Positions 34,078 through 47,400 are shown, counted from the first letter of the stretch. The stretch: 64,000 nt of DNA from Paenibacillus arenilitoris (GCF_014705655.1 NZ_JACXIY010000026.1:1-64000), one strand, 5' to 3'. Translations and numbers: made by a program. The notes: a model not told the origin generated them from the sequence alone.

Positions 34078-34959
34078 ATGAAAAGCAGCTTGGAGAATAA
34101 AGCAATAGATCTATTTTCTTATGTTTTCATGGCCCTATTTTCAATATTTTGCATTGTGCCTTTTATCCTTATTATATCAAGCTCCCTGTCGGGCGAAAAA
34201 GCTGTACAATTAACCGGTTTTTCTCTTATTCCAAAAGATTTCTCGTTATTTGCTTACGAGGTCATATTTCAGGATAACACCATATTCACCGCTTACAAGA
34301 CAACGATCATTATCACGGTTGTGGGTACATTCCTTTGCCTGATCCTTACCAGCGCCATGGCTTATGCCCTTTCCGTCAAAACGTTTACTCACAGAAATAA
34401 AATTGCTTTTTTCGTCTTTTTTACGATGTTGTTTAACGGAGGTTTGATACCTTCGTACCTCCTCATCTCCAAATATTTAGGTTTAAGCGATAATATCCTG
34501 GTTTATATTGTACCGGCGTTGATTAATCCGTTTAATATGTTTCTGTTAAGAAATTTCTTCAATCAAATACCGGATTCGCTGGCGGAGTCCGCCAAAATAG
34601 ACGGAGCGAATGACATCTATATTTTATTTAAAATCATCCTTCCATTGGCAAAGCCTGCACTGGCAACAATCGGATTGTTTTATGGACTCGGTTTCTGGAA
34701 CAAATGGTTTGAAGCCACCCTTTATATTAACGATAAAGATCTGTACACCTTGCAATATCTGATCATGAAGGTATTGAGAGAAGTGGACTTTATGTATCAA
34801 ATGGATTACATGCAAGGAGCTGTGCTTAATTATGTTGCCCCAAAAAATACGGTCAAAATGGCTACAGCCGTAGTCACTACAGGTCCTATTATATTTGTTT
34901 ATCCATTTGTGCAGAAGTACTTTGTTAAGGGGTTAGTAGTTGGAGCTGTTAAGGGCTAA
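34078..34959 (+). CDS. Sugar ABC transporter permease, YtcP/LplC-like (third importer)
   Basis: Partner permease of 293 residues. ATG 34078 has AAGGAAGGAG about 7 bases upstream, so the longer open frame back into the preceding gene is not used. Motifs: FVFFTMLFNGGLIPSYLLIS, EAA loop LAESAKIDGANDIYILFKII at about 167-188, and the C terminus FVQKYFVKGLVVGAVKG. Continues into the SBP gene 55 bases later. Confidence 0.93.
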   Translation: MKSSLENKAIDLFSYVFMALFSIFCIVPFILIISSSLSGEKAVQLTGFSLIPKDFSLFAYEVIFQDNTIFTAYKTTIIITVVGTFLCLILTSAMAYALSVKTFTHRNKIAFFVFFTMLFNGGLIPSYLLISKYLGLSDNILVYIVPALINPFNMFLLRNFFNQIPDSLAESAKIDGANDIYILFKIILPLAKPALATIGLFYGLGFWNKWFEATLYINDKDLYTLQYLIMKVLREVDFMYQMDYMQGAVLNYVAPKNTVKMATAVVTTGPIIFVYPFVQKYFVKGLVVGAVKG

Positions 34960-35014
34960 ACCCGCAAAAAGCGGTTTAGTATAGATGATCGTATAATAAA
35001 AGGGAGGAAGTAAC

Positions 35015-36640
35015 ATGAAGAAAAAGTTTTTTGTAGTGCTGCTTGCTGTCACGATGCTTGCTGCTTTATTCGCGGCATGCAGCAAGCAAACAAACGAGCC
35101 TTCTGGAAGCACGGCGCCAACCGGCAGTTCGACAGAAGGTACGGATCCTGCAGCAAAGAAGGAGCCGGTTACGCTTAATATTCGTTTCTTCGGGAATGAG
35201 AACGGGCATTATCGCGATGTCGATTCCGCCTTTAGAGAGTTTGAGAAACGGACGCAGGATACGCTTAATACGAAATTAAATGTTGTATGGACACCGCCTG
35301 CCGACTATGGAACAAAGCATCAATTATGGATGACATCGGGAGAAGACGTCGACCTCTTTGTTCCGTGGGAGTTGACTAAATTCGCCAAAGACGGCGTATT
35401 GGCAGATTTAAGCGAATACTTTAACAACCCGAAATATCCCGGACTTCAACAGGCTTTCTCAGAAGAGTATATCAATGATAATAAGATCTTTGGCAAAACC
35501 TACGCTATTCCGATTACAAACTCTTTCATGGATATGGAAGGCGTATGGTACAGAAAAGATTTGTTAACGAAGTATGGAATGGACGAGATCAGCAGTTATG
35601 ACGATTTGTATAACTTCCTTGAAAAAGTGAAAGAAAACGAAAAAGACATGATCCCGTTTGGAAACTATGGAAATACCGCGTTCTTTAAATTATTTACCGA
35701 TATCAATGCACAACAGCTGGAGGGAAAAGTATTTCCGTTTACCGGCCAAGGAAATCCGAAGAAAAATTTCGTTTACGTTCAAATCGCCGATGACGGGAAA
35801 TCCGTTGCGGGTGTGGCGGCTTATGGCGACCCGGCATCCGAATGGGCTAACTTTCATCCCGAATACGGTCTGAATTATCTGATGAACCAGTTTAATCAAG
35901 CGAAGCGGTTTAACCCATTTATTCCGGCAGATACGTTGACAAACACGACCGGAACAGGTAAGCCTGAAGCTGCAGGATACATGACTGTAGGCGGTTTCAA
36001 GGGGAAAGAAGCCGAGCAAAAGGCAAAAGACCCGAATGCGGAGATCGGTTTCTGGCCGATTATGAAGAACAATCAGGAGATGGCGCCTGGAACGCAATCT
36101 ACGGATGGCAAGGCATGGAACTTCATCGCAATACCTGCTAATTCCAAGAAAATTGACAGAACGATGGAATTCCTGGATTGGGTTTTCTCCAGCCAGGAGA
36201 ACAATGACCTATTCACTTACGGAATCGAAGGTAAAAACTGGGAAGCTGTAGGGGATAAAGAGTGGAAGATTCCGGATGGAGTCGATCCGGCGAAAAATTA
36301 CTCGTTCCCTGGTTACCAGATGACCTGGAATCCGACATTAACCAGAATTCCTGCAGAATTGCCGGAGCAGATTCGACAATATACGGAATATCAATATATG
36401 CCGGATACGTATCAGAAACATGTATTGGCAGGATTTACATTTGATCCAGAGCCTGTAAAAAATGAAATGGCCAAATGCAACACCGTTATGGATAAGTACC
36501 TTCCATTCTTATTGTCCGGTTTCGGCGAAGTTGAAGATAATTTGGCGAAGATGAATAAGGATTTGAGGGATTCGGGCGTAGAAAAGATTAAAGATGAATT
36601 GAAAAAGCAAATCAACGCCTTCCTCGCTCAAAAGAATTAA
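35015..36640 (+). CDS. Extracellular solute-binding lipoprotein, LplA-like (third importer)
   Basis: Lipoprotein of 541 residues with lipobox LFAACSKQT near residue 22 and a Ser/Thr/Gly linker. Mature motifs: WMTSGEDVDLFVPWELTKFA (about 109-128), IPITNSFMDMEGVWYRKDLL (about 168-187) and YGIEGKNWEAVGDKEW near the hinge. ATG 35015 follows GGGAGGAAG. It ends the three-gene importer and is followed by a hairpin, then the giant secreted enzyme gene. The likely substrate is whatever oligosaccharide the two downstream enzymes release. Confidence 0.92.
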   Translation: MKKKFFVVLLAVTMLAALFAACSKQTNEPSGSTAPTGSSTEGTDPAAKKEPVTLNIRFFGNENGHYRDVDSAFREFEKRTQDTLNTKLNVVWTPPADYGTKHQLWMTSGEDVDLFVPWELTKFAKDGVLADLSEYFNNPKYPGLQQAFSEEYINDNKIFGKTYAIPITNSFMDMEGVWYRKDLLTKYGMDEISSYDDLYNFLEKVKENEKDMIPFGNYGNTAFFKLFTDINAQQLEGKVFPFTGQGNPKKNFVYVQIADDGKSVAGVAAYGDPASEWANFHPEYGLNYLMNQFNQAKRFNPFIPADTLTNTTGTGKPEAAGYMTVGGFKGKEAEQKAKDPNAEIGFWPIMKNNQEMAPGTQSTDGKAWNFIAIPANSKKIDRTMEFLDWVFSSQENNDLFTYGIEGKNWEAVGDKEWKIPDGVDPAKNYSFPGYQMTWNPTLTRIPAELPEQIRQYTEYQYMPDTYQKHVLAGFTFDPEPVKNEMAKCNTVMDKYLPFLLSGFGEVEDNLAKMNKDLRDSGVEKIKDELKKQINAFLAQKN

Positions 36641-36670
36641 AATATTGGAATTTACATCACGATAAATTAG

Positions 36671-36711
36671 GAGCACCTAGAGATTTAGCTAAATCAAATC
36701 TTTAGGTGTTC
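36671..36711 (+). terminator. Stem-loop after the third importer SBP
   Basis: GAGCACCTAGAGATTT (36671-36686) pairs with AAATCTTTAGGTGTTC (36696-36711), 16 bp with two G-U pairs, but no T run follows. It may protect the SBP message or only partly terminate before the giant enzyme gene. Confidence 0.6.
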
Positions 36712-36751
36712 TTGATTATAAAATAATTTACGTAAGGAGAGGACATTATTT

Positions 36752-39700
36752 ATGGTTTTGCATAACAAGAAATCAGCCTGGGCGGTGCGCGCCCTGGCCG
36801 TCTGTCTGGCGGCAGTCATGCTGGTGTCATTGTTCGTCCCCGCGGCGAACAATCGTGTATTCGCGGCTAATGAAGAAACGCAGCCTGAACCTGCACAGTC
36901 TGAATCTGCTAACGGTATTTTGGACAAGATCGATTTCGGCAATCCTAATTCCGAAAGCGCTCACAATTTCAGGGGCGACTTTACGAGCGTGATCACCGGT
37001 TTTTTGGGGGAAACAGCCAGGATATCTGAGCCTCTTATTCCTGCTTCAGTTACAGGTGGTTTTTTAACCTTTTCCATGAAGGTGGATCCGTATCTGCAAA
37101 ATTACTTTACGGTGAAGTTTGCAGGAGATGAGACGATGCCTTCACGAGCACAAATTGTGATCAATGGCGAACAGATCGGGTATTTCAAAGGGGGGGATTA
37201 TTCTCCTCTGTTAGGTGGCGAACGAGCACCGAATCAATTTATATACAGCACCATTGTGCTTCCTCTGGAGTCGACGAGAGGGAAGGAAATCGTTGAAATC
37301 ACAATCAATACAACGATTCCTTGGGGGAAGGTAGAACAACCGTCAAGAGGGTACTATACCGGTTATACCCATACCCAGGCTTATATTGATGTAGAGGATG
37401 AAGTGCAGGGGTATAAATTTAAAGAAGGTCAGGGACCGGGGACCGTAGTGCGACCTGAAGAAACGACTGAGCAAATTGAAGCAAAGATTGCACAGTTAAG
37501 CCAAGAACCCATTACCACCTTTATGAATCATTATAACCATCTCGGCAATAATCCGAACAACACGTTAAATATCGCGAAATACACAAATGCTCTTCGGTAT
37601 TATGCCTTGGTCTTGAAAGACGACATATCTCCAATGAAAACCCCGGAAGCGAAACGTGAAGCGTTAATGCGTATGTTTCAAGCCATTGACGTTCATACGA
37701 AAAACTATTATGGAAATACAAGACTGGTGCTTCGCGGAGGACACCAGGGGGATTGGGGCGGCTTTTATGGCGAATTAGGCGAGGCTTTATATCTTGCGGA
37801 AAACCTGATCTCTGACGAAGAAGTGTTAGGGGAAGAAGCCTACAATGCCTTTCTGGATCAACCCTTTGCTACAGGAACGGTTGAAGGAGAATTTTCCCTT
37901 GCGAGCGCAGGGTGGAACGGTGAACCATTAACCCGAAGAATGGCTTGGGAACGGGTGCTGAAAGCGAATTTTGATTTCGCCCGTTCCAGACAATCGTATA
38001 TTACGAATCAGGTGTTCTATACGTACGAAGGCGCATGGAAGGCTCATGAAGGGCTCAGGATGGTAGGGTCGGAATTCTATGAAGGGAAAGAGCGCAGTCA
38101 TCAAATTTTATATGAAATATTTGGAATAAGACCCTGGTTAGGAGAAGAAGTACTGGTAGGTCCTAATGGGGAAGAACTAGATCTCTATCATTCTTTGTTT
38201 GCTCATGATGGTTCAGCTGTCTTTACCGATGATTATGTACATATTGTCGGCAAAGGGCTTGCAAAAAGCAAATTGGATGAAGAGGGTCATGTTGTACGAC
38301 GCAAGCCTTATGGAGATCAGCATACAAATTTCACCCAAGGCGGATTGGGAAGAGAAAATCACTATGTAGGTATTTATGGGGAAGTGGCCAATTATATTTT
38401 GGAATACTTCTATCGAACCTTGGATCAGCCTGGGGATGAAGAAGTCAATGATGAACTTCTGAAACAAGCTCTTAACAGCTTTTATGGTCGTTTATGGACT
38501 CGAATCCAAGACCTGGATGATGAGGGCAAAAGACTCTTCGCGATGAATGCCCCTCTAGATGAACGGAATGGGGGTATGCCTTCCAGAACTCCTGCTTATG
38601 GCGCCAGAATGCTCGGATATGGCACGTCCTATGCGTACTTGGAAAAATATATGGCGGATCATGAGGAACGTTATAGCGGTCCGGAATGGGAGAAGTATTG
38701 GGACTATGCCAGATATACGGTAGGGGCCGTACAGCAGATGAAGATGGATAATCGCATATTGGGCGATTTGAATTCGAGGGATTTCAATCTGCGTGAAACC
38801 TATGACTATATTTTCAACACCCGGAAGGACTATGCAAGGTTTAATGATGTTAAGGCCGGGGTTGTCCTTCCTCAGACCGATTTTGACTATTATACAGAAC
38901 AAGAGATTGACGCATTAGGTGTCAATCCGGAGGATTATGAGCAGTTTGCATGGATCGATGTAGATAATAATTTCATCTCCATGCGGGATGGGGACTTTAG
39001 AATGTTCGGGTCCCTATCAAGGAATAATATGGGATTCCCGGGAACTGGAAATCTTCATATTGTCACACCTGAGTATGTGCGATTGGTGCAGATTGCTCAC
39101 AATAATCAATTGCAATATGAAGATTACTACATCAGATCGCATGATATGGATGTCTATTTCCAGCGAGGAGAACCGCCAGTCAAAGGATTCGCGCCTCAAG
39201 CCCTGGCAGGTGAAATATTGCCCATTGCGTATCAGCCGGGCGTTGGTAAAGTGGTGCGTGACAATTTTGAAGTCGATCACCCCTATGGAGCTTTGACGGA
39301 TTTAATGGCGGCAAGATATGGAGAGTATTTCATCATCATGAATACGACTCGTCCTGAATACAAGAATGAAAGTACCTTTGAGGTGGAGCTGCCTTCCGAT
39401 TATACAGGAAATGAGATTTTCGATTTTGTTTCAAAATCCAATATTCCGGTAACCAATGGAAAAGTAACCATTGGACCTGAAAAAGGAATGGTTTTAAAAT
39501 TATCGTCCAAATTTGATCCGGCTCCAAAGCCAAATCATGTGGATTTTGCCAAAGCGGTTGAAGGCAATGGATTTGTAGATGTGATATGGAAAACGACTGC
39601 CGGAGGACAAACGTATACTCTCAAACGTTCTGAAACCGAACAGGGTCCGTATGCCGTGATTGCGGAAGGGTTAACGGGCAATCACTATAAAGATACCGAT

Positions 39701-42700
39701 GTGGTGGGCGGGAAAGAATATTACTATAAAGTGGCAGCCGTGAATGAACATGGATCAGGCTGGGAGTCATGGCGCGCAAAAGCTGATCTGAGTGATGCCG
39801 GATCCAAAAATCTTGCTTCTCCATGGCAGCAGGACTTCATTGGCACCACGCAAGGAAGCGCAACGGTTAACGGTGATGCGATTACAATCCAGAATGTGGA
39901 TGGGAAAGGCCTGGGAGAAGGGGACGATTTTAATATCTATAGAAGAGATATTAAGGACTCCTTCCACTATGTCCATCAGGTCGCAGTTGGAAACAGCTCG
40001 ATCAGTGCCAGGATCGATCAGAATAGCGGCGCTCTGAGCGGTATTATGTTAAGGGAAGAGCTTTCTGATAATTCCCGTTATCTGTATTTTGGCGCGGATG
40101 ACCAAGGGAACCTGGTCTTGCAAGATCGTAATCGAGTATCCTTTGTGGTATGGAATGGCGGTAAAGCTGTAAGTCCGTTCAATCATGGACTTAAAGGGTA
40201 TCATGTCAATGACTATCCTTATATCAAGCTGTTGTGGCATCATAATTCGCAGATCGCCCATGCTTTTGTATCGAAAGATGGAGTCGATTGGGAATACGTC
40301 GCGAAGACGGAAAGTTTATTCCCATATGCCTATTATACAGGACTCGTATCGACTCAAGAGGCGGCATTCAGCGAAGTAACCGTATCGGCTATGCCGAGAG
40401 AAAGTCTGATTCCGTTTGTTGAGAAAGATAAAGATCAGATCACTTTGCATTGGACGAAACCGAAGCAAGCCTCCTGGTTCAACATATACCGCACCTATGA
40501 TGAAGAGGCGAGCTTGACCGATCCGGTATTCAAGGCAGGCACGACCGAGCTGGAAGACGGCTCCCCTTGGGAGGAGGTTCTCACAGGTACAAGAGCGAAG
40601 CCATTCCAGGACTCATTACGGTATGGCAGTGCGTATTATAAGGTGCTGCCCGTTCATGACGACGGCTCTCCGCAACCGTTCTCGGCCACGGTCTCCGCTG
40701 ATGCGGATCCGATTTCGGTCGTGCTGGAGGATGCGGAAAGCTTGCCGGCTTATGATTATACGAAGGCGAGCTTCTACCTGTACCATAAAGAATTGAATCG
40801 TATTAAAGCGGAGATGATGAAACCTGAATTTGACGAGGCGCAGCTGATTGACGAAATCTACGATGCGAAGAAGCTGCTCGTTTCGGTTCGGACGCTGCTG
40901 ACGAAAATTCAGATGGATCCATCGATGGCCAGAGCCTCCGAGAAGTTCTGGCAGAATGATAACATCTCCGAGGAACAGAACGCATGGTATTTATTTGATG
41001 AAAATCCAAACACGATTGCCCACACCAGGTCTAAAGAAAGCTGGGTTGATGTGGACTTTGGCGCAGAAAACGAAAAAGTGGTGGATACGTTCCGCTACCT
41101 GCCGAGAAGAACACATGTAGGCCGTGTCAATGGCACCGTCTTCAAGGGCTCGAATGACGGAGTCAATTGGACGGATATGTACAAGATTCCGAATGCGTCG
41201 ATTTATGAATGGTATTCCGGCCTTAATCCGGACAAGACGCCATATCGTTATATCCGCATCTATGACGATCATAATGGCTTCGTAAACTTTGAAGAAATCG
41301 AGTTACTAGAGATCGGCATTGACAAGACGCTGCTCGAGCATTTACTGGCTAATGCGGCTGAAATTGTAGCCGAATATTACACAACCGAAAGCTTCGAAGC
41401 TTTCCAAGCGGCGCATACGAATGCCGAGTCGGTGGCAGGTAATGCCGATACTGCCCAGGAGGAGATCGATGCGGCCGCGGCGAGTCTGCTGGAAGCGCTC
41501 GAAGGGCTGGAGTTTATCGAAGGGCTGCCGGTGCTTGCTCCGATCGGCGACAAACTCGTCGTTGCGGAGCAGCAGCTGACCTTTACAGTTGAAGAAATGA
41601 ACGGCATGGAAGGTGTCGAATACGGAGCGGCCGATCTGCCTGAAGGAGCTTCCTTCAACGCGGAAACGCGCACATTCTCGTGGACGCCGGGCAAAGAACA
41701 GGGCGGCGTTCATCCGGTGACTTTTACCGTCAAATCCGGAGAACTGTCTACTTCCAGAACCGTTAAGATTACGGTGAAAGGATTGCCTGTAATCACGGCT
41801 GAGCCGGTTGTGGAAGTGACGGCGAAGGAGCTGCTCACCTATCAGGTGCCTGTAGCCGATCCTTCAGGGGCGGAACTGACTTATCAAGCTGAAAATCTGC
41901 CTGCGGGCGCATCCTTCGACTCAGCGGCCGGCGTGCTCTCCTGGACACCGGGACAGGCCGATTACGGCAGCCATCCGGTAACCTTTAAGGTGAGTAACGG
42001 AAGCTTCGAGGCCAGCCAAACCGTAGATTTCAAGGTTAAGCTGAATGTAATTACGCCAGAAGGTTATACGCAGGGCAGCCACTACATGTACATGAAGGAA
42101 GCGGCGCGGATCGAAGCGGAAATGGCGAAGCCGGAAGCAGACAAGGCGAAGCTTGCTGCCGAGCTTGAACAGGCGGAAGCTTTACTTGTTCAAGTGCCGT
42201 TGTCGCTCTATTGGTTCGAGGGCAACGTGGAGAATGCATTCGGCAAACATGACGGAACGGCTCATGGAAACGTTGGTTACTCCGAGGGCAAGACTGGCCA
42301 AGCTGTCAACTTGAATGGTACGGACAGCTACTTGACATTGCCGGCGGAACACGCCCTATCCGGTTACAGTGAAATCACTTTGGCAACCTGGGTCAATTGG
42401 AGAGGCGGCGGCAACTGGCAACGAATATTCGACTTCGGTAACAACACGAATCAGTTTATGTTCCTCTCGCCAAGCTCCGGCAACAATACGCTGCGATTCG
42501 CGATCAAGAACGGCGGCGGCGAGCAGATCGTCCAAACCTCGAAGCTCGCAAGCAACCAATGGGTGCATGTGGCGGTTACGCTTGGGGACAAAACGGCGAA
42601 GCTTTATGTGAACGGCGAACTAAAGGCAACGAACAACAATGTTACAATCAAGCCGAGCGATTTCAAGCCGGGCGCAAATTACATCGGCAAAAGCCAGTTT

Positions 42701-44332
42701 AACGATCCGTTGTTCAATGGGATGATCGACGAATTCAGCGCCTACAACTACGTCCTGAGCGCGGACGAGATCAAAGCCGTCATGAATAACACGGTGAACT
42801 GGATTGACAAAACGTTAATTCCGGTCCTGCTGGAAGAAGCGACTGCCGTAAACGCCGAGCATTATACGGCGGAAAGCTATGCGGCGCTTCAGACGGAGGT
42901 TTCGGAGGCGCAAGCGGTGTACAACAATACCGCTGCAGCACAGGCCGAGGTCGATGCGGCAGCCGCAAGCCTGCTGGAGGCTCTGGAGGGATTGGAGCTC
43001 AAGATCACGGCATCGCTCGATCCTTCCGAACCGAACGGCCAGAACGGGTGGTACACGGCGCCGGTAACGGTGACGCTGTCGGCTCACGGGAACGTGCAGT
43101 ACAGTCTGGACGGCGGCACCAGCTGGAGTGTCTACGACGCGTCAGTTGTCCTCGGCCAGGAAGGGCCGAACCAGATGCTCTATCGTCCTGTAACTGTAAC
43201 CGGTTCGGTCTACCCGAAATCGACGGAGGCGAAGATCGACCTGACCGCGCCTCAACTCGCGATCACCGGAGAAGCGTCCTATACGATCGATCAGACGGTC
43301 AACATCACATGCGAAGCGGTGGACACCGTCTCCGGCGTGACCTACTCGCCGTGCGATGCACCGCTCGTGGATGTCAAGGCGTATACGCTGCAGCCGGGCG
43401 TTCATAAGGTGACGGCGGAAGCGGAGGATGCCGCCGGGCACCGCTCATCGGCGGAACATTCGTACAGCGTAACTGCGACGTTCGACAGCCTGTCTGCGCT
43501 GACCGGCACGTTCGCGACTGAAACAGGGGGAGCGGGTGCGCAGCAAGTTGCGGCATCGCTTCAGCAGAAGCTGGCAGCGGCCAAAGCGAAAGCGGCTGAA
43601 AGGAAAGGCGCGGAGGCTCGCAAACTGCTGCAAGCGTACATCCAGGAAGTGAACAAGCAAAGCGGCAAAGTGTTCACGGCTGATCAAGCGGCCGTGCTGG
43701 TCCGCTGGGCGCAGTGGCTGCACGATGTGACGCCGCTTGCGAGCGGCGCTCCGGGCAAACCGGTCCTGTCCGACAACAACGGGCATGACACAGGGCTGAA
43801 GGACGGCAGCTACACGGTCACGATGAACCTGTGGTGGGGCAACAACGGCACCGAGTTCAAGCTGTACGAGAACGGTGAGTTGATCCATACGCAGGCGCTG
43901 TCGGACAACTCGCCGAAGGCGCAAACCGTAAAAACGGATATCGCAGGCAAAGCGAACGGAACGTATACGTACACCTGCGAACTGACGAACGTCTTCGGCA
44001 CCACGGCCTGTGATCCGCTTGTCGTGAACGTCACCGACGCCGCTCCGGGCAAACCGGTCCTGTCCCATAACAACTGGGACGGCGACGGCAATTACAATGT
44101 GACGATGAACATGTGGTGGGGAACGAACGGTTCCGAATACCGCCTGTACGAGAACGGGACATTGATCGATTCGCAGACGCTGACCGAAGCGACGCCGAAG
44201 GCCCAAAAGGCGGCAACGAGCATTACCGGCAGAGCGCCGGGCGTATACGAGTACCGCGCGTTATTGGTCAATGCGGCGGGCGAGACGTCCAGCGAGACGA
44301 TAACGATTACCGTCAAGGAGCAAGAAGATTGA
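36752..44332 (+). CDS. Giant secreted modular protein with putative lyase-like core (2526 aa)
   Basis: Signal peptide to about residue 35 ([17 protein letters not shown]). Residues 60-230 form a beta-sandwich; about 230-910 is a large core rich in helices, then beta strands ([50 protein letters not shown]), resembling polysaccharide lyases of the alpha-toroid plus beta-sheet type; no family could be named. Then: FN3 (about 920-1010), DUF1349-like (1022-1210), second FN3-like (1216-1322), F5/8 type C (1386-1519), FIVAR (1520-1588), two cadherin/He_PIG-like (1590-1763), LamG (1816-2012), second FIVAR (2016-2083), chitobiase/Ig-like modules (2090-2240), helical FIMAH-like linker (2243-2330), two Ig-like binding repeats (2332-2526). 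Base composition rises sharply near 40500, so the tail has a different origin. AAGGAGAGG precedes ATG 36752. Likely degrades or binds an acidic polysaccharide at the cell surface. Confidence 0.85.
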   Translation: MVLHNKKSAWAVRALAVCLAAVMLVSLFVPAANNRVFAANEETQPEPAQSESANGILDKIDFGNPNSESAHNFRGDFTSVITGFLGETARISEPLIPASVTGGFLTFSMKVDPYLQNYFTVKFAGDETMPSRAQIVINGEQIGYFKGGDYSPLLGGERAPNQFIYSTIVLPLESTRGKEIVEITINTTIPWGKVEQPSRGYYTGYTHTQAYIDVEDEVQGYKFKEGQGPGTVVRPEETTEQIEAKIAQLSQEPITTFMNHYNHLGNNPNNTLNIAKYTNALRYYALVLKDDISPMKTPEAKREALMRMFQAIDVHTKNYYGNTRLVLRGGHQGDWGGFYGELGEALYLAENLISDEEVLGEEAYNAFLDQPFATGTVEGEFSLASAGWNGEPLTRRMAWERVLKANFDFARSRQSYITNQVFYTYEGAWKAHEGLRMVGSEFYEGKERSHQILYEIFGIRPWLGEEVLVGPNGEELDLYHSLFAHDGSAVFTDDYVHIVGKGLAKSKLDEEGHVVRRKPYGDQHTNFTQGGLGRENHYVGIYGEVANYILEYFYRTLDQPGDEEVNDELLKQALNSFYGRLWTRIQDLDDEGKRLFAMNAPLDERNGGMPSRTPAYGARMLGYGTSYAYLEKYMADHEERYSGPEWEKYWDYARYTVGAVQQMKMDNRILGDLNSRDFNLRETYDYIFNTRKDYARFNDVKAGVVLPQTDFDYYTEQEIDALGVNPEDYEQFAWIDVDNNFISMRDGDFRMFGSLSRNNMGFPGTGNLHIVTPEYVRLVQIAHNNQLQYEDYYIRSHDMDVYFQRGEPPVKGFAPQALAGEILPIAYQPGVGKVVRDNFEVDHPYGALTDLMAARYGEYFIIMNTTRPEYKNESTFEVELPSDYTGNEIFDFVSKSNIPVTNGKVTIGPEKGMVLKLSSKFDPAPKPNHVDFAKAVEGNGFVDVIWKTTAGGQTYTLKRSETEQGPYAVIAEGLTGNHYKDTDVVGGKEYYYKVAAVNEHGSGWESWRAKADLSDAGSKNLASPWQQDFIGTTQGSATVNGDAITIQNVDGKGLGEGDDFNIYRRDIKDSFHYVHQVAVGNSSISARIDQNSGALSGIMLREELSDNSRYLYFGADDQGNLVLQDRNRVSFVVWNGGKAVSPFNHGLKGYHVNDYPYIKLLWHHNSQIAHAFVSKDGVDWEYVAKTESLFPYAYYTGLVSTQEAAFSEVTVSAMPRESLIPFVEKDKDQITLHWTKPKQASWFNIYRTYDEEASLTDPVFKAGTTELEDGSPWEEVLTGTRAKPFQDSLRYGSAYYKVLPVHDDGSPQPFSATVSADADPISVVLEDAESLPAYDYTKASFYLYHKELNRIKAEMMKPEFDEAQLIDEIYDAKKLLVSVRTLLTKIQMDPSMARASEKFWQNDNISEEQNAWYLFDENPNTIAHTRSKESWVDVDFGAENEKVVDTFRYLPRRTHVGRVNGTVFKGSNDGVNWTDMYKIPNASIYEWYSGLNPDKTPYRYIRIYDDHNGFVNFEEIELLEIGIDKTLLEHLLANAAEIVAEYYTTESFEAFQAAHTNAESVAGNADTAQEEIDAAAASLLEALEGLEFIEGLPVLAPIGDKLVVAEQQLTFTVEEMNGMEGVEYGAADLPEGASFNAETRTFSWTPGKEQGGVHPVTFTVKSGELSTSRTVKITVKGLPVITAEPVVEVTAKELLTYQVPVADPSGAELTYQAENLPAGASFDSAAGVLSWTPGQADYGSHPVTFKVSNGSFEASQTVDFKVKLNVITPEGYTQGSHYMYMKEAARIEAEMAKPEADKAKLAAELEQAEALLVQVPLSLYWFEGNVENAFGKHDGTAHGNVGYSEGKTGQAVNLNGTDSYLTLPAEHALSGYSEITLATWVNWRGGGNWQRIFDFGNNTNQFMFLSPSSGNNTLRFAIKNGGGEQIVQTSKLASNQWVHVAVTLGDKTAKLYVNGELKATNNNVTIKPSDFKPGANYIGKSQFNDPLFNGMIDEFSAYNYVLSADEIKAVMNNTVNWIDKTLIPVLLEEATAVNAEHYTAESYAALQTEVSEAQAVYNNTAAAQAEVDAAAASLLEALEGLELKITASLDPSEPNGQNGWYTAPVTVTLSAHGNVQYSLDGGTSWSVYDASVVLGQEGPNQMLYRPVTVTGSVYPKSTEAKIDLTAPQLAITGEASYTIDQTVNITCEAVDTVSGVTYSPCDAPLVDVKAYTLQPGVHKVTAEAEDAAGHRSSAEHSYSVTATFDSLSALTGTFATETGGAGAQQVAASLQQKLAAAKAKAAERKGAEARKLLQAYIQEVNKQSGKVFTADQAAVLVRWAQWLHDVTPLASGAPGKPVLSDNNGHDTGLKDGSYTVTMNLWWGNNGTEFKLYENGELIHTQALSDNSPKAQTVKTDIAGKANGTYTYTCELTNVFGTTACDPLVVNVTDAAPGKPVLSHNNWDGDGNYNVTMNMWWGTNGSEYRLYENGTLIDSQTLTEATPKAQKAATSITGRAPGVYEYRALLVNAAGETSSETITITVKEQED
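43747..44328 (+). repeat. Two tandem Ig-like binding modules at the C terminus of the giant protein
   Basis: Both units begin APGKPVLS(D/H)NN and share (V)TMN(L/M)WWG(N/T)NG(T/S)E(F/Y), L(Y)ENG and TV.. A modules; first unit 43747-44030, second 44038-44328. The pattern is that of the Ig-like modules on secreted chitinases and cellulases of Bacillales. Confidence 0.75.
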
Positions 44333-44360
44333 TAGACGAGTTAACCAGCAATTAATCATC

Positions 44361-44405
44361 GAAGCCCCCAATCGATTCTGCGTTCTAAATTGGGGGCTTC
44401 TCTTC
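44361..44405 (+). terminator. Terminator after the giant enzyme gene
   Basis: GAAGCCCCCAAT (44361-44372) pairs with ATTGGGGGCTTC (44389-44400), followed by TCTTCTT. Strong 12-bp stem. Confidence 0.85.
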
Positions 44406-44486
44406 TTGAAAATGGAAAAAGAAAGAGTGGGGATAGACACCGATATGCTGCAGCAGTAACGATGAGGAATAAGAAGGAGGTTAAAA

Positions 44487-47400
44487 ATGGATTTCAGCAA
44501 ATGGAGAAAGCGTTACCAACGTTGTATTGTCTATATTCTTTGTTTTACATTAGCGATCACCTTTACAGGCTTTGGAGGGAAGGAAACAGCGGAAGCGGCT
44601 GTTTCTCCGCTGATTACTTCTTACAAACCGCAGGCGGTAAACGCCGATACGAATGCTTCCTATACGGATGCAAACGGGAATACGATATCGGCGACGATCC
44701 ATCACCCTGGCATTGCCATGTCGCTGGCAGATCTGGACAATATGCGCGATCATGTAAGAGCGGGAGACGAGCCTTGGAATACGGCGTTCGAGGCGTTTGC
44801 CGCCGACCCGCAATCCAGACCGAACCCAAGAATCTTATATGAAGCCGGAAATGATCTTTTCGTTAATATCCGCGGGCCGTGGGCCTTCACTGATGCGAAC
44901 GGAAAATATTGGGCGAACCCAAGCGATTATGTGGGGACGCGCGCGAATACGGATGCTTTGGTCGCTTTTAAACAAGCGGTTATGTGGTATATTACCGGCG
45001 ATGAGACGTACCGTTCCAGTGCGATGTCTATCATCAGAGCTTATTCCGGTATCCAGTCCGTTGCAACTCATACGAGCTTCCGTTTTGCGACGATGACTTA
45101 CTTGCTCGCGGCGGCTGCCGAGATTATGCGATATTCCGATACCGAGGCGGAAAGTTTGAAATGGACGGAAACCGATACTCAGAATTTTACCAATATGATG
45201 GAGCTTTGCTCGGTCACTTATAACCCTCATTCTTTTTTCATGAACCAGCATCAGTTTACGGTTATGGGAACGATGGCGCGGGCGATCTTTACCAATGACC
45301 TGGAGCTGTATGCGGAGGCCGTAGAAGCAGCAATGGTTAACGCCGCAGGCGATGATGGAGGAAGAAACGGTTCGATCAAGCATGAAATGCGATGGATGAC
45401 GACGAATGAAATGACAGGAGAACCGCTCGACCCGTCGGATTATCATGTGCAGTTAATGGAAATGGGCCGCGATGTGGGACATGCTTACGCCAATATCGCC
45501 GGATTGTCTACTTTGGCCCAGACCATCTACGCCCAGGGGACGAAGGTTGACCCGGTAGACGGAACCATGTCCACGGCCGCTAATGCGGTGAATCCATTCA
45601 ACTTCCTTGATGACCGACTGTTGGCAGGAACAACCTATGCACTGAGGTACCATTTGGGATATGATGTGCTATGGACACCTGCTGTCGCAAACCAAAGCTA
45701 TGCCGGTCAGATTTTTGACCAGATTAACCCGCATCTAAGAGGTAGGATCGATCCGTTCCTAAGTGTTTTATATAACTATTATAAATATATCGAAGGGCAG
45801 GATATGACCCAGGAAAAATTCAAATACCTGGCCTATGCCTATGAAACCAGAATGCCGGAGGTTGCAGGAAAGGATTATCCGCTGGCGTCGCTGCTGTACA
45901 CGCCCGATGCAGCCGAGGCCGATGGGGTGAGCAATCGGATCATTCTGGGTAATATCACGGGATTGACAGCAACGAGGGCAGGTTCGGATACGATCAACAT
46001 AAGATGGACGGCTGTACCGGACGCGCTCGGTTACAACATCTTTAGATCCACAGAAGAGAATGGAACGTATACCCAGATTAACAGTGCGCCAATTACAACA
46101 ACGTCTTATAGCGATACAAGCTTGACTCCCAATACGATTTACTATTATAAGGTCAGCGTATCTGGAGGATCAACGTCGGCGGCTATATCGGAAACAACGG
46201 GAGGAACCGGCGTTCCGGTTTTCGATGCAAGCAGTTATTCTCTTCATGTCAATCATACGCATCAATCCGTATTAAGGGTCATTCACTCGGACCGAAGCAT
46301 TCAGGTTCTTAACAGCCAAGCGAGCTTTACTTCATCAGATCCGACTGTAGCAGCCGTCGATTCGACAGGTTTGGTGACCGGGAACAGTGCGGGTACGGCT
46401 ACGATTACCGCGACCTATAACGGGCAAGCTTATCAGGCAACCGTAAAAGTCATCGCCGACGCCTCTCTAAAAGCCTGGTACAAATTTGACGAAACGAGCG
46501 GAGCTTCAGCCGCGGACGCATCCGGATATGGCAATACCGGGACAGTAAATGGCGGCGCGGCCTGGACAACCGGGCAAACAGGCAACGCGGTCGTTCTTGA
46601 CGGGACAAACGACTATATTGCGCTTCCTGCCAGCGTTGTCTCCGAGGCCGACGCGATCACGGTTGCGGCATGGGTCAATCTCGATACCGCGAGCAACTGG
46701 ATGCGTATTTTCGATTTCGGTTCCGGAACCTCCACCTATATGTATCTTTCACCGAAAAACGGAGCCAATGGCAAAATCCGCTTTGCGATCAAAAACAATA
46801 ATTCGAGTGAGCAAATCATTGAAGGCCAATCGGCGCTGCCTACGGGAGGCTGGCATCATGTGGCCGTCACGTTAAACGGTTCGACCGGTACGCTCTATGT
46901 CGACGGCGTTCAAGCGGGGAGCCATACGTCGATGACCATTAAGCCGTCCGATCTGGGCGAAACGACGCAGAATTGGATCGGACGCTCCCAATTCTCCGAT
47001 CCGTATCTCGACGGACGGGTGGACGATTTCAGAATCTATAACCGCGCGATAAGTTCATCTGAAGTTACGAGCGTGATGAACGGACAAACCTTGGAAACCG
47101 TAACGGCAGCACCGACAGGAGTGACGGCTGCGACAGCAGACCACAGATCGATTAACGTAAGCTGGCCGGCAGTAGCGGGAGCAACGGGTTATAACGTTTA
47201 CTTCTCCGATTCTCTGGCGGAGAATGCCGTCTATACAAAGATTAATAGTCAGTTGATAACGGGAACATCGTTTGCCAGCCAGGGATTGAAGCCGATAACT
47301 GCCTACCATTACAAGGTAACGGCTGTGAATGCAATAGGAGAATCGGACATGTCGGCCATTGCATCCGCAACAACCGATGGTATGCCGGTCGCGGGCCTCC

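Noticed and set aside
42051-44216. Several open frames on both strands opposite the GC-rich tail of the giant protein
   Set aside because: GC-rich modules create long chance frames; the forward frame with signal peptide and domain repeats explains the sequence.
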